From NCBI RefSeq assembly GCF_039521745.1, contig NZ_BAAACT010000148.1: DNA of 64,000 nt; one strand, written 5' to 3'. Under the pieces are notes generated by a model that was given only the letters and a program-made list of their open reading frames with translations, was not told where the DNA came from and did not search any database. Position 1 is the first letter of the stretch; each line of letters begins with the position of its first letter. This DNA is from Faecalicatena contorta (GTDB lineage: Bacteria; Bacillota; Clostridia; Lachnospirales; Lachnospiraceae). Of the stretch, positions 44,880-52,712 are shown piece by piece. A program made the translations under genes and the position numbers.

Positions 44880-44911
44880 GTCCCGCCCCCACTCAACTCC
44901 AGATTTTCAAG

Positions 44912-44939
44912 TCATAAATTTGAGATGGGGACATATATT
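44912..44939 (+). promoter_or_regulatory. candidate sigma-E promoter of the spoIIIA operon
   Basis: TCATAAA (44912-44918), 13-bp spacer, CATATATT (44932-44939) resembles the mother-cell sigma-E pattern (KMATATT / CATACAMT), which drives spoIIIA in Bacillus. The implied start would leave a very short leader carrying AGAGGTGG. Confidence 0.45.
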
Positions 44940-44958
44940 GTTTAAAGAGGTGGACAAG

Positions 44959-45903
44959 ATGAATAGAGTTAACAGAAAACAGCAGGTCCTGCAGGTGCTT
45001 GCGAAACCGGTCCGGTCTGCCGTGGAGGCGGAAGGGCTGGATTTTGAAAAGGTACAGGAGATCCGGTTGCGGATTGGTAAGCCTCTTATTCTGGTTTATG
45101 ACAACGAGGAAAGGCTGCTTCCTACGGGGGTGTCTACGAGGTACCTGATCACTAAGGAGGAGATACGTGAGACGCTGGAATATATCAGCCACTATTCACT
45201 GTATGCATATGAACACGAGATGAGACAGGGATTTATTACAATAGAAGGAGGGCATCGCGTGGGGGTGATGGGAAAGGCTATACTGGAAGGCAATAAAGTG
45301 AAGAATCTGCAGTATATTTCTTCTGTAAACATAAGAATGTCCCATGAGATTCTGGGGTGTGCGGACAAGGTCATGCCCTATATTACAAAGAACCGCCAGG
45401 TATGCCATACTCTGGTGATTTCACCGCCCTGTTGTGGGAAAACGACGCTGATACGGGATCTGATCCGGCAGATATCAGACGGAAACAGGTACGTAAAGGG
45501 ATGTACGGTGGGTGTTGTGGATGAACGTTCAGAGATCGGGGGCTGCTATCTGGGAGTCGCCCAGAACCAGCTGGGTATGCGCACGGATGTGCTGGACTGC
45601 TGTCCGAAAGCGGAAGGGATGATTATGCTGATCCGCTCCATGGCCCCCCAGGTGATAGCGGTAGATGAGATCGGTTCTCCGGAGGATGTACATGCTATTG
45701 AGTATGCCATGCAGTGCGGATGTAAAATGATTGCCAGCGTACACGGCCTGTCAATGGCTGAGGCAGCGGATAAGCCTGTGCTTGGCAGGCTGATCAGAGA
45801 ACGCAGGTTTGAGCGCTATATCATACTCGGCAATGAGAAAAGGCCCGGGGAGGTGCGGGAAGTATATGACGAACGGGGGAGCCTGCTATGCAGAGATTTA
45901 TAG
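44959..45903 (+). CDS. spoIIIAA: stage III sporulation protein AA (ATPase)
   Basis: A 314-residue secretion-type ATPase for the SpoIIIA-SpoIIQ channel that joins mother cell and forespore. Walker A is SPPCCGKTT (residues 155-163), with Walker B-like PQVIAVDEIG and VASVHG-type motifs after it. I chose the ATG at 44959 with AAAGAGGTGG upstream; the open frame extends back through a palindrome and is not coding there. First gene of an eight-gene operon in standard order. Confidence 0.94.
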   Translation: MNRVNRKQQVLQVLAKPVRSAVEAEGLDFEKVQEIRLRIGKPLILVYDNEERLLPTGVSTRYLITKEEIRETLEYISHYSLYAYEHEMRQGFITIEGGHRVGVMGKAILEGNKVKNLQYISSVNIRMSHEILGCADKVMPYITKNRQVCHTLVISPPCCGKTTLIRDLIRQISDGNRYVKGCTVGVVDERSEIGGCYLGVAQNQLGMRTDVLDCCPKAEGMIMLIRSMAPQVIAVDEIGSPEDVHAIEYAMQCGCKMIASVHGLSMAEAADKPVLGRLIRERRFERYIILGNEKRPGEVREVYDERGSLLCRDL

Positions 45904-46406
45904 GATGCCTGCTGATTTTAGGGGCAACGACAGGGGCGGGGATCGCCTATGGAACAGAGCTCCAGCGGTATCTGGAAAAACTCCTCTATATCCGGCATAT
46001 CGTTTATATGCTCAAAGGAGAACTGGAGTACTCCAATGCACCGCTGGGGGAAATATTCGGAAGAGTTGCGGTAAGGGTAAAGGAGCCTTACCGTAAATGG
46101 CTGCGTGTGATGGAGCGGCAGGTAGAAGAGCGCGAGGAGGATGAGTTTGCAAAAATATGGAACCGGTCTGTAGACCGTAACCTGAGTGAACTTCATCTCA
46201 AGAGCGTTCATTCTATACAGCTGAAAGAGCTGGGAACATTTCTGGGACAGCTGGACGGGGATACATCCAGCAGGACAATGCAGCTTTACCTGAACAGGCT
46301 GGAGCTGGAAATCGAAAAAGTAAGAGAAGGGATGGCAGCAAAGAAAAGGATCGGGAACTGTCTTGGCGTGATGGGAGGAATTTTTCTGGTTGTCATACTA
46401 ATATAA
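45888..46406 (+). CDS. spoIIIAB: stage III sporulation protein AB
   Basis: A 172-residue membrane protein related to GspF/T2SS platform proteins. N-terminal hydrophobic segment (IGCLLILGATTGAGIAYG) and a C-terminal one (GNCLGVMGGIFLVVILI) flank a helical domain with ELEYSNAPLGEIF. It overlaps the end of spoIIIAA by 16 bp. Confidence 0.93.
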   Translation: MQRFIGCLLILGATTGAGIAYGTELQRYLEKLLYIRHIVYMLKGELEYSNAPLGEIFGRVAVRVKEPYRKWLRVMERQVEEREEDEFAKIWNRSVDRNLSELHLKSVHSIQLKELGTFLGQLDGDTSSRTMQLYLNRLELEIEKVREGMAAKKRIGNCLGVMGGIFLVVILI

Positions 46407-46422
46407 CTCACGGGAGGATTCC

Positions 46423-46617
46423 ATGACCATAAATCTGATATTTAAAATTGCGGCTGTCGGAATACTGGTTTCTATTCTGAGCCAGGTGCTCAAGCACAGC
46501 GGGCGGGATGAACAGGCATTTCTTACAAGCTTTGCGGGACTGATACTGGTACTGTCATGGGTACTGCCATACATATACGATTTGTTTACATCCATTAAAC
46601 AATTGTTTTCTCTGTAG
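46423..46617 (+). CDS. spoIIIAC: stage III sporulation protein AC
   Basis: A 64-residue protein with two hydrophobic helices separated by LKHSGRDEQA. It is a small membrane component of the SpoIIIA complex. Length and position are standard; ACGGGAGG precedes the start. Confidence 0.92.
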   Translation: MTINLIFKIAAVGILVSILSQVLKHSGRDEQAFLTSFAGLILVLSWVLPYIYDLFTSIKQLFSL

Positions 46618-46656
46618 CTGCGGCAGTGTATAGGAATACGAAAGGGGAGCTTATAT

Positions 46657-47043
46657 GTGAGCATGATTCAGATCGGAATTATCGGCGTAATAGGCGCACT
46701 GCTGTCGATTCAGTTTAAAAGCGGCAAATCAGAATATGGAATTTATATGAGCGTGGCCATCAGTATCCTTATTTTCGCCTGTATTGTAGACAGGCTTGAA
46801 CTATTTGTAAGGACGGTGGAACAGGTCAATCAGTATATCAAGATAGATACCAGCTATATCGCAACTATGCTGAAAATGATCGGTATCACCTATATAGCCG
46901 AATTTTCCTCAAGTGTCTGTAAGGATGCCGGATATCAGACCATTGCGGTTCAGATCGAGATCTTCAGCAAACTGACCATACTGGCTCTCGGAATGCCGGT
47001 ATTACTCGCCCTGCTGGAGACAATCCGGGAGTTTCTGGCATGA
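46657..47043 (+). CDS. spoIIIAD: stage III sporulation protein AD
   Basis: A 128-residue membrane protein with about three to four hydrophobic segments; MIGITYIAEFSSSVCKDAGY is characteristic. GTG start at 46657 after AAAGGGGAG. It overlaps spoIIIAE by 4 bp. Confidence 0.92.
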   Translation: MSMIQIGIIGVIGALLSIQFKSGKSEYGIYMSVAISILIFACIVDRLELFVRTVEQVNQYIKIDTSYIATMLKMIGITYIAEFSSSVCKDAGYQTIAVQIEIFSKLTILALGMPVLLALLETIREFLA

Positions 47044-48230
47044 AAAGGGGGCAAAGGATATGGCTGGGGGCCTTGGCGTTTTTGATATCAGTACTTCTTT
47101 TTGGCCTGGCAGGGGACAAGAAAGGCTGTATGACGGTATACGCAGCGGAGGATACGGTAGATTATGATGCCGTGGAAAGCGGCGCCGAGAGCAAATTGTT
47201 CTCGGAGTTTGATTTTTCAGAGATTGACAACAGCCTGCAAAAAATATTTCCGGAAGAAAAAATGGATTTTAAGAGCCTGGTTACCGCTCTAATTGAAGGA
47301 GACGGAAAAAATGCCGGGGAACTGATTATGGATTTCATATCGGACCAATTTGCCTATGAATTCAGGTATAACCGCCAGAATCTGGCATATATGCTGCTGA
47401 TTGCCGTGATTGCCGCAATTTTTACTAATTTTTCAAATGCGTTTCAAAACAGGCAGGTGTCGGAAATCAGCTTTTACGTATTATACATACTGCTGATTAC
47501 CATGTGCCTGAATGCCTTCAGGATCGCCATGAGCGGCATTGAAGGGCATCTGGAGACGCTTCTGGATTTTATGCGGGTGCTGTGCCCCAGTTATTTTCTG
47601 GCAGTCGCCATCGCCTCGGGAAGCAGCAGCTCGCTGATTTTTTATAATATTGTGTTATTTCTAATCTATGTGGTGGAGGTGTTGATTTTAAGATTCCTGC
47701 TCCCCGTCATAAATATCTATATTATGGTGCAGGTGCTGAACTACCTGGCAGGGGAGGAGTATCTTTCTCAGTTTGCGGAGCTGCTGAGCAAGATGGTGAC
47801 CTGGATCTTAAAAACACTGGTAACCTGCGTAATTGGAATCAATGTAATCCAGGGAATGCTTGCTCCGGCCATTGACGCTTTGAAGCGCAGCGCGCTGACA
47901 AAAACTGCCGAGGCCATACCCGGAATCGGCAACGCAATCGGAGGTGTAACGGATGTCGTGTTGGGAACGGCAGTGCTGATCAAAAACGGGATTGGAATGG
48001 CGGGAGCCGCGGTTATGATCGCTATCTGTGCGATACCGATTGTACAGATGGCGCTTATGACCCTGATGTACAAACTAACCGCCGCACTGGTTCAGCCGGT
48101 GTCAGATAAACGGATTACCGGATGTATCAGCAGTGTCAGCCAGGGATATGAACTTCTGATGAAGGTTGTATTTTCTACGGGGCTTTTGTTTCTTTTGACC
48201 ATCGCAGTCGTTACGGCTAGTACATCGTAA
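47040..48230 (+). CDS. spoIIIAE: stage III sporulation protein AE
   Basis: A 396-residue polytopic membrane protein of the SpoIIIA channel. A signal-like N-terminus (LGALAFLISVLLFGLAG, then VYAAED) leads to an acidic loop and six or so membrane segments. Coupled to spoIIIAD through an ATGA overlap. Confidence 0.94.
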   Translation: MKRGQRIWLGALAFLISVLLFGLAGDKKGCMTVYAAEDTVDYDAVESGAESKLFSEFDFSEIDNSLQKIFPEEKMDFKSLVTALIEGDGKNAGELIMDFISDQFAYEFRYNRQNLAYMLLIAVIAAIFTNFSNAFQNRQVSEISFYVLYILLITMCLNAFRIAMSGIEGHLETLLDFMRVLCPSYFLAVAIASGSSSSLIFYNIVLFLIYVVEVLILRFLLPVINIYIMVQVLNYLAGEEYLSQFAELLSKMVTWILKTLVTCVIGINVIQGMLAPAIDALKRSALTKTAEAIPGIGNAIGGVTDVVLGTAVLIKNGIGMAGAAVMIAICAIPIVQMALMTLMYKLTAALVQPVSDKRITGCISSVSQGYELLMKVVFSTGLLFLLTIAVVTASTS

Positions 48231-48279
48231 AATTAGCAGCTGATGAATGATTAGACGATTTGCTGGTACATTGTAAAAT
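48216..48279 (+). repeat. short imperfect direct duplication at the spoIIIAE stop
   Basis: An 18-bp segment covering the stop region of spoIIIAE (48216-48233, GTACATCGTAAAAT core) recurs at 48262-48279 with two changes. It accounts for much of the 85-bp gap, which is large for this tight operon. Confidence 0.5.
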
Positions 48280-48315
48280 AAGGAACTGCCGCTTAAGCCG
48301 GGTAAAGGAGAGAGG

Positions 48316-48678
48316 ATGTTTGACTTTATATATGAGTGGATACAGAACCTTGCTTTCTATCTGGTGATCGTTACCGCCGTACTGCAGATCATACCGGGAA
48401 AAGGGTATAAGAAATATGTGCAGTTTTTTTCCGGAATGGTGATGATCCTGCTGATGCTGACACCTATATTGAAGCTGACGGGAATAGAAAACCGGTTTTA
48501 TGATCTGTATCACAGCCAGGAATACGAAATGGAAAAGGAAGAAATTGAAAAACAGAAAGATTATTTTGAAGGCTTGGATATTCTGGATTTTCTTCCGGAA
48601 GAATACGGGCAGGAGGAACAAAATGCGGAGAATACCAAAAAGGGAATAGAAGTGGAGGAGATACAGGTTGGAGAATAA
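48316..48678 (+). CDS. spoIIIAF: stage III sporulation protein AF
   Basis: A 120-residue protein with two N-terminal membrane helices (LAFYLVIVTAVLQII; FFSGMVMILLMLTPIL) and an acidic soluble tail. It is a SpoIIIA component near SpoIIIAG. The start follows AAAGGAGAGAGG. The tail is shorter than in Bacillus. Confidence 0.88.
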   Translation: MFDFIYEWIQNLAFYLVIVTAVLQIIPGKGYKKYVQFFSGMVMILLMLTPILKLTGIENRFYDLYHSQEYEMEKEEIEKQKDYFEGLDILDFLPEEYGQEEQNAENTKKGIEVEEIQVGE

Positions 48679-49276
48679 ATGGAAAAATATCCTGGGTAAA
48701 ATAAAGGGTAAGAAAATGCTTCCACAGAAAAACCAGCTGCTGATCCTTCTTCTGATCGGGATTCTTCTGGTAGTGATCGCAATTCCTACTTCCAATAAAA
48801 AGAAAGGAAGCGCATCGGATGAGAGTAGGGACAGCGGGGAGGGTAAGGCAGCCTCTTATGTAAATACAGATGAGGAATACGAGCAGTACCTTGAAAAGCG
48901 GGTTGCAAGAGCGCTGGAATACGTTCAGGGGGTGGGGAAGGCAGAAGTGATGATCACACTGAAATCTTCCGGTCAGAAGATCGTGGAGAAGGATCAGCAG
49001 AGCAGCAGCCAGAATTCGGAGGAGGAAGACAGTTCCGGGGGTACAAGGAGCGTGGAAGAGAGGACAACGGATAAGACGAGTATTTACGAGCAGGGATCGG
49101 ACGGTTCCCAGTCACCCTATGTGAGCAAGGAACTGACTCCGGAAATAGCCGGAGTGCTCGTAGTAGCGGAGGGGGGAGACAATGCGGTTGTAGTGCAGAA
49201 TATAACTGAGGCAATCCAGGCATTATTCGGTGTAGAGGCGCATAAAATAAAAATAATGAAAAGGACTGATACATAA
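48668..49276 (+). CDS. spoIIIAG: stage III sporulation protein AG
   Basis: A 202-residue ring-forming protein of the SpoIIIA-SpoIIQ channel. One membrane helix (LLILLLIGILLVVIAI, ~30-45), a Ser/Glu-rich linker and a ring-building motif domain near the end (LTPEIAGVLVVAEGGDNAVV). TTG start at 48668, set by GTGGAGGAG, overlapping spoIIIAF by 11 bp. Confidence 0.92.
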   Translation: MENKWKNILGKIKGKKMLPQKNQLLILLLIGILLVVIAIPTSNKKKGSASDESRDSGEGKAASYVNTDEEYEQYLEKRVARALEYVQGVGKAEVMITLKSSGQKIVEKDQQSSSQNSEEEDSSGGTRSVEERTTDKTSIYEQGSDGSQSPYVSKELTPEIAGVLVVAEGGDNAVVVQNITEAIQALFGVEAHKIKIMKRTDT

Positions 49277-49290
49277 AAGGAGGATTCCAA

Positions 49291-49923
49291 GTGAAGCGTT
49301 TATTTAAGAAAAATCAGATCATCATTACCACACTGGCAGTTATGATTGCCATCGCCGGATACCTGAATTACTCAGGACGGCTGTTTGGACAGTCAGACAA
49401 AGGTACGACAGAGGCAAATGCAGAACTGGCAAACAAGGAGCTGCTGGATATTTCGGAGGAAGACCTGGAAACAGGCTCCGGCGACATTGCAAGCAATGAT
49501 TCCGAAATAGAAGGGACGCCCGGAGAGGCCGTGCTGACAAACAGCGGAGCAGACACCACGGTTGCACAGGCAAAAGTAGCCAGGGAACAGGTGCGCGCTC
49601 AGAATAAAGAAACGCTGCAGGCAATCATTGACAACACCAACATCAGCGACGAAGAGAAACAGGATGCAGTGGCACAGATGGTAAAGATGACGGAACTGTC
49701 TGAGCAGGAGGTGGCTGTGGAAACACTGATGGCTTCCAAAGGATTTTCAGAGGCAGTTGTAAGCCTTACGGCAGATTCCGCGGATATCGTGGTGGACAGC
49801 GCAGAGCTGACAGATGCAAACCGTGCCCAGATAGAAGATATCGTTACGAGAAAGACCGATATTGCACCTGAAAATATTGTAATTACGCCGATCCATGAGG
49901 GCGGAACAGCAGAAGGAGAGTAA
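49291..49923 (+). CDS. spoIIIAH: stage III sporulation protein AH
   Basis: A 210-residue mother-cell membrane protein whose extracellular domain binds forespore SpoIIQ across the intermembrane space. One N-terminal helix (IIITTLAVMIAIAGYLNYS), acidic linker, then the YscJ/FliF-like ring domain (ISDEEKQDAVAQMVKMTELSEQE to the end). GTG start after AAAGGAGG. Last gene of the operon. Confidence 0.93.
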   Translation: MKRLFKKNQIIITTLAVMIAIAGYLNYSGRLFGQSDKGTTEANAELANKELLDISEEDLETGSGDIASNDSEIEGTPGEAVLTNSGADTTVAQAKVAREQVRAQNKETLQAIIDNTNISDEEKQDAVAQMVKMTELSEQEVAVETLMASKGFSEAVVSLTADSADIVVDSAELTDANRAQIEDIVTRKTDIAPENIVITPIHEGGTAEGE

Positions 49924-49947
49924 GTGTACCATGCGCAGATACATATG

Positions 49948-49983
49948 CTGCCTGTTGCGTATAATAATTTTTGAAACAGGCAG
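49948..49983. repeat. 9-bp inverted repeat after spoIIIAH
   Basis: CTGCCTGTT (49948-49956) pairs with AACAGGCAG (49975-49983) around an 18-nt A/T-rich loop. There is no following U-tract, so a terminator role is uncertain. Confidence 0.4.
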
Positions 49984-50134
49984 TATAAATCTGGAAATGT
50001 GGGAAGAATATTTCCAGTAAACAATTGCAGGTGATACCTTATTATGGTAAACTTATTTAATGTGCTTAATTGTAACAAATACATCCGAAAAAGATCAGCT
50101 TACATAAAAGAGACGAAAACAGGAGATTACAGAT

Positions 50135-51727
50135 ATGTCAGAGATTACAAATGAAATAAAAAAGAGAAGGACCTTCGCGATTATTTCCCACCCTGATGCG
50201 GGTAAGACGACACTGACTGAGAAGTTCCTGCTGTACGGCGGGGCGATTAACCAGGCTGGTTCCGTCAAGGGGAAAGCAACGGCGAAGCATGCGGTGTCAG
50301 ACTGGATGGAGATTGAGAAGGAGAGAGGTATCTCGGTTACTTCTTCAGTCCTTCAGTTTAATTACGGGGGATACTGCATCAATATCCTGGATACTCCGGG
50401 ACATCAGGACTTCTCTGAAGATACCTACCGGACATTGATGGCCGCGGACTCTGCGGTGATGGTGATTGATGCTTCCAAGGGTGTGGAGGCCCAGACGCGG
50501 AAGCTTTTCAAGGTCTGCGTTATGAGGCATATCCCGATTTTTACGTTCATCAATAAGATGGACAGAGAAGCAAAGGATACATTTGACCTGCTGGATGATA
50601 TTGAGAAGGAACTGGGGATTGCAACGTGCCCCGTGAACTGGCCGATTGGTTCGGGAAAAGCATTTAAAGGTGTATATGACAGACAGAAGCAGGAAGTGGA
50701 ATTATTTTCTGATACACATAAGGGAACAACCGTGGGGGAAGTCAAAAAGATTGAAGCAAACAATCCGGAACTGGACTGGATACTCGGGACAGAGGCGAAG
50801 GTTACGCTGGAGGAGGAGATCGAGCTCCTGGACGGCGCTGCAGCGGAATTTGACCAGGAGCTGGTCAGCAAAGGCGAACTTTCACCGGTTTTCTTCGGCT
50901 CTGCCCTGACTAATTTTGGAGTAGAGACATTTCTGAAGCATTTCTTAAGGATGACCAGTTCTCCGCTGCCGAGAATGTCTGACCATGGGGAGATCGACCC
51001 GATGAAGGAGGAAGACTTTTCAGCTTTTGTATTCAAGATACAGGCAAATATGAATAAGGCACACAGGGACCGGATCGCCTTTATGCGGATCTGCTCCGGT
51101 GAATTCGAGGCAGGCATGTCTGTCTGCCATATCCAGGGGGGGGAGGATGTGCGCCTGTCCCAGCCGCAGCAGATGATGGCCAGCGAGAGGAAGATGATCG
51201 AGAAAGCCTATGGCGGAGATATCATAGGCGTATTTGATCCGGGCATATTTTCCATAGGCGATACGCTGACAACCTCCAAAGAAAAGTTCGCTTATGAGGG
51301 CATCCCCACGTTCGCACCCGAACATTTTGCCAGAGTACGCCAGGTGGATACGATGAAACGGAAGCAGTTTGTAAAAGGGATCAACCAGATAGCCCAGGAA
51401 GGCGCCATCCAGATTTTCCAGGAATTTAACACAGGGATGGAAGAGATTATCGTGGGTGTAGTCGGTGTTCTTCAGTTTGATGTCCTGAAATACCGTCTGG
51501 AGAACGAATATAATGTGGAGATCAGGCTGGAAAACCTGCCCTACGAACACATCCGGTGGATTGAAAATGAAGAGGTGGATATGGACAGGCTGGTAGGCAC
51601 CTCCGATATGAAGAAGATTAAAGATTTAAAGGACAGGCCGCTTCTGCTTTTTGTGCACGAGTGGAGTATCCGCATGACTCTGGACAGAAACAAAGACCTG
51701 AAGCTCTCCGAATTTGGGCGTTCCTGA
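50135..51727 (+). CDS. prfC: peptide chain release factor 3
   Basis: A 530-residue GTPase that recycles RF1/RF2 from the ribosome. G1 is SHPDAGKTTLTEK; GISVTSSVLQF (switch I), DTPGHQDFSEDTYR (G3) and NKMDREA (G4) follow; C-terminal EF-G-like domains are complete. The start is preceded by AACAGGAGA. It separates the spoIIIA operon from asp23. Confidence 0.96.
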   Translation: MSEITNEIKKRRTFAIISHPDAGKTTLTEKFLLYGGAINQAGSVKGKATAKHAVSDWMEIEKERGISVTSSVLQFNYGGYCINILDTPGHQDFSEDTYRTLMAADSAVMVIDASKGVEAQTRKLFKVCVMRHIPIFTFINKMDREAKDTFDLLDDIEKELGIATCPVNWPIGSGKAFKGVYDRQKQEVELFSDTHKGTTVGEVKKIEANNPELDWILGTEAKVTLEEEIELLDGAAAEFDQELVSKGELSPVFFGSALTNFGVETFLKHFLRMTSSPLPRMSDHGEIDPMKEEDFSAFVFKIQANMNKAHRDRIAFMRICSGEFEAGMSVCHIQGGEDVRLSQPQQMMASERKMIEKAYGGDIIGVFDPGIFSIGDTLTTSKEKFAYEGIPTFAPEHFARVRQVDTMKRKQFVKGINQIAQEGAIQIFQEFNTGMEEIIVGVVGVLQFDVLKYRLENEYNVEIRLENLPYEHIRWIENEEVDMDRLVGTSDMKKIKDLKDRPLLLFVHEWSIRMTLDRNKDLKLSEFGRS

Positions 51728-51736
51728 TATTTCCCT

Positions 51737-51764
51737 TTGCAAACAGGGGGATATTTGTTATAAT
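51737..51764 (+). promoter_or_regulatory. sigma-A promoter of asp23
   Basis: TTGCAA (51737-51742), 16-bp spacer, consensus TATAAT (51759-51764), about 35 bp before the asp23 start. It lies immediately after prfC. Confidence 0.65.
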
Positions 51765-51799
51765 GTTTTAAGAGATTAAACCAACAGGAGGTTTTTACG

Positions 51800-52183
51800 A
51801 TGGCAAAGGACGAAAGAAATACTTATACAATACAGAACGATTCCAGCATGGGAGAAGTCAAGATTGCAGATGAAGTGGTCGCTATTATTGCGGCGCTTGC
51901 GGCTACAGAGGTGGAAGGCGTGGCGTCCATGGCGGGTAATATCACCAACGAGCTGGTCAGCAAGCTGGGAATGAAGAATCTTTCCAAGGGTGTAAAGGTG
52001 GACGTGCTGGAAGGCGTAGTTACGGTTTCTCTGGCATTGAACCTGAAATATAACTACAGCATTATGGAGATTTCCACCAAGGTGCAGGAAAAGGTTAAGA
52101 ATGCGGTTGAGAACATGACCGGCCTGGAAGTGGCCGATGTGAACATCAAGGTTGCAGGCGTGGAAATGGAAAACCAGGAATAA
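51800..52183 (+). CDS. Asp23/Gls24 family envelope stress protein
   Basis: A 127-residue alpha/beta protein of the Asp23 (YqhY/YloU) family: GEVKIADEVVAIIAALAATEVEGVASM, VKVDVLEGVVTVSLALNLKY, then VQEKVKNAVENMTGLEVADVNIKVAGV. Relatives are linked to envelope homeostasis and, for YqhY, to acetyl-CoA carboxylase control. The nusB neighbour matches the Bacillus yqhY-nusB order. Strong AGGAGG site. Confidence 0.9.
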   Translation: MAKDERNTYTIQNDSSMGEVKIADEVVAIIAALAATEVEGVASMAGNITNELVSKLGMKNLSKGVKVDVLEGVVTVSLALNLKYNYSIMEISTKVQEKVKNAVENMTGLEVADVNIKVAGVEMENQE

Positions 52184-52191
52184 CCTTTTCG

Positions 52192-52221
52192 TTGCAAAGA
52201 ATAGCAGATGTGTAGTATAAT
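52192..52221 (+). promoter_or_regulatory. sigma-A promoter of the nusB operon
   Basis: TTGCAA (52192-52197), 18-bp spacer, TATAAT (52216-52221). It lies 75 bp before nusB and just after asp23. Confidence 0.55.
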
Positions 52222-52295
52222 AAAGGATGTCGCAAGGCATCCTTTTCTTAATGAGAAAACATAGAGTCTGGGAATGCCAATGGAAAGGAGCCAAC

Positions 52296-52712
52296 ATGGT
52301 AAGAAGAGAACTTAGGGAGCATATCTTTAAGATGCTGTTTCAGATAGAATTTAATGAAATGGAAGATATGCCGGAACATCTGACATTATACTTTGAAAAC
52401 CTGCCGAGTGCTGCAGAGGAAGATAAAGAATACATAAAGGATAAGTTTGAAGCAATTGTAAAAAAAGTACCGGAGATTGATATAGAATTGAATGAGAAGA
52501 CTACGGGGTGGAAGACTACAAGAATGAGCAAGGTAGATCTGACGATCCTGCGTCTTGCGGTCTATGAGATGAAATGGGACGCGGATGTTCCCGAAGGCGT
52601 TGCGATCAACGAGGCCGTCGAGCTGGCGAAGAGATTCAGCGGGGAAGAGGGCCCTTCTTTTGTAAACGGAGTACTTGCAAAACTGACAGACCAGGAGGCT
52701 GGACATGCGTAA
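52296..52712 (+). CDS. nusB: transcription antitermination factor NusB
   Basis: A 138-residue all-helical RNA-binding protein that, with NusE (S10), binds boxA in rRNA leaders. RRELREHIFKMLFQIEFN opens the protein and AINEAVELAKRFSGEEGPSFVNGVL closes it. The start at 52296 follows GGAAAGGAG; the longer in-frame option at 52227 is in the promoter-proximal leader and not conserved. It overlaps xseA by 8 bp. Confidence 0.94.
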   Translation: MVRRELREHIFKMLFQIEFNEMEDMPEHLTLYFENLPSAAEEDKEYIKDKFEAIVKKVPEIDIELNEKTTGWKTTRMSKVDLTILRLAVYEMKWDADVPEGVAINEAVELAKRFSGEEGPSFVNGVLAKLTDQEAGHA

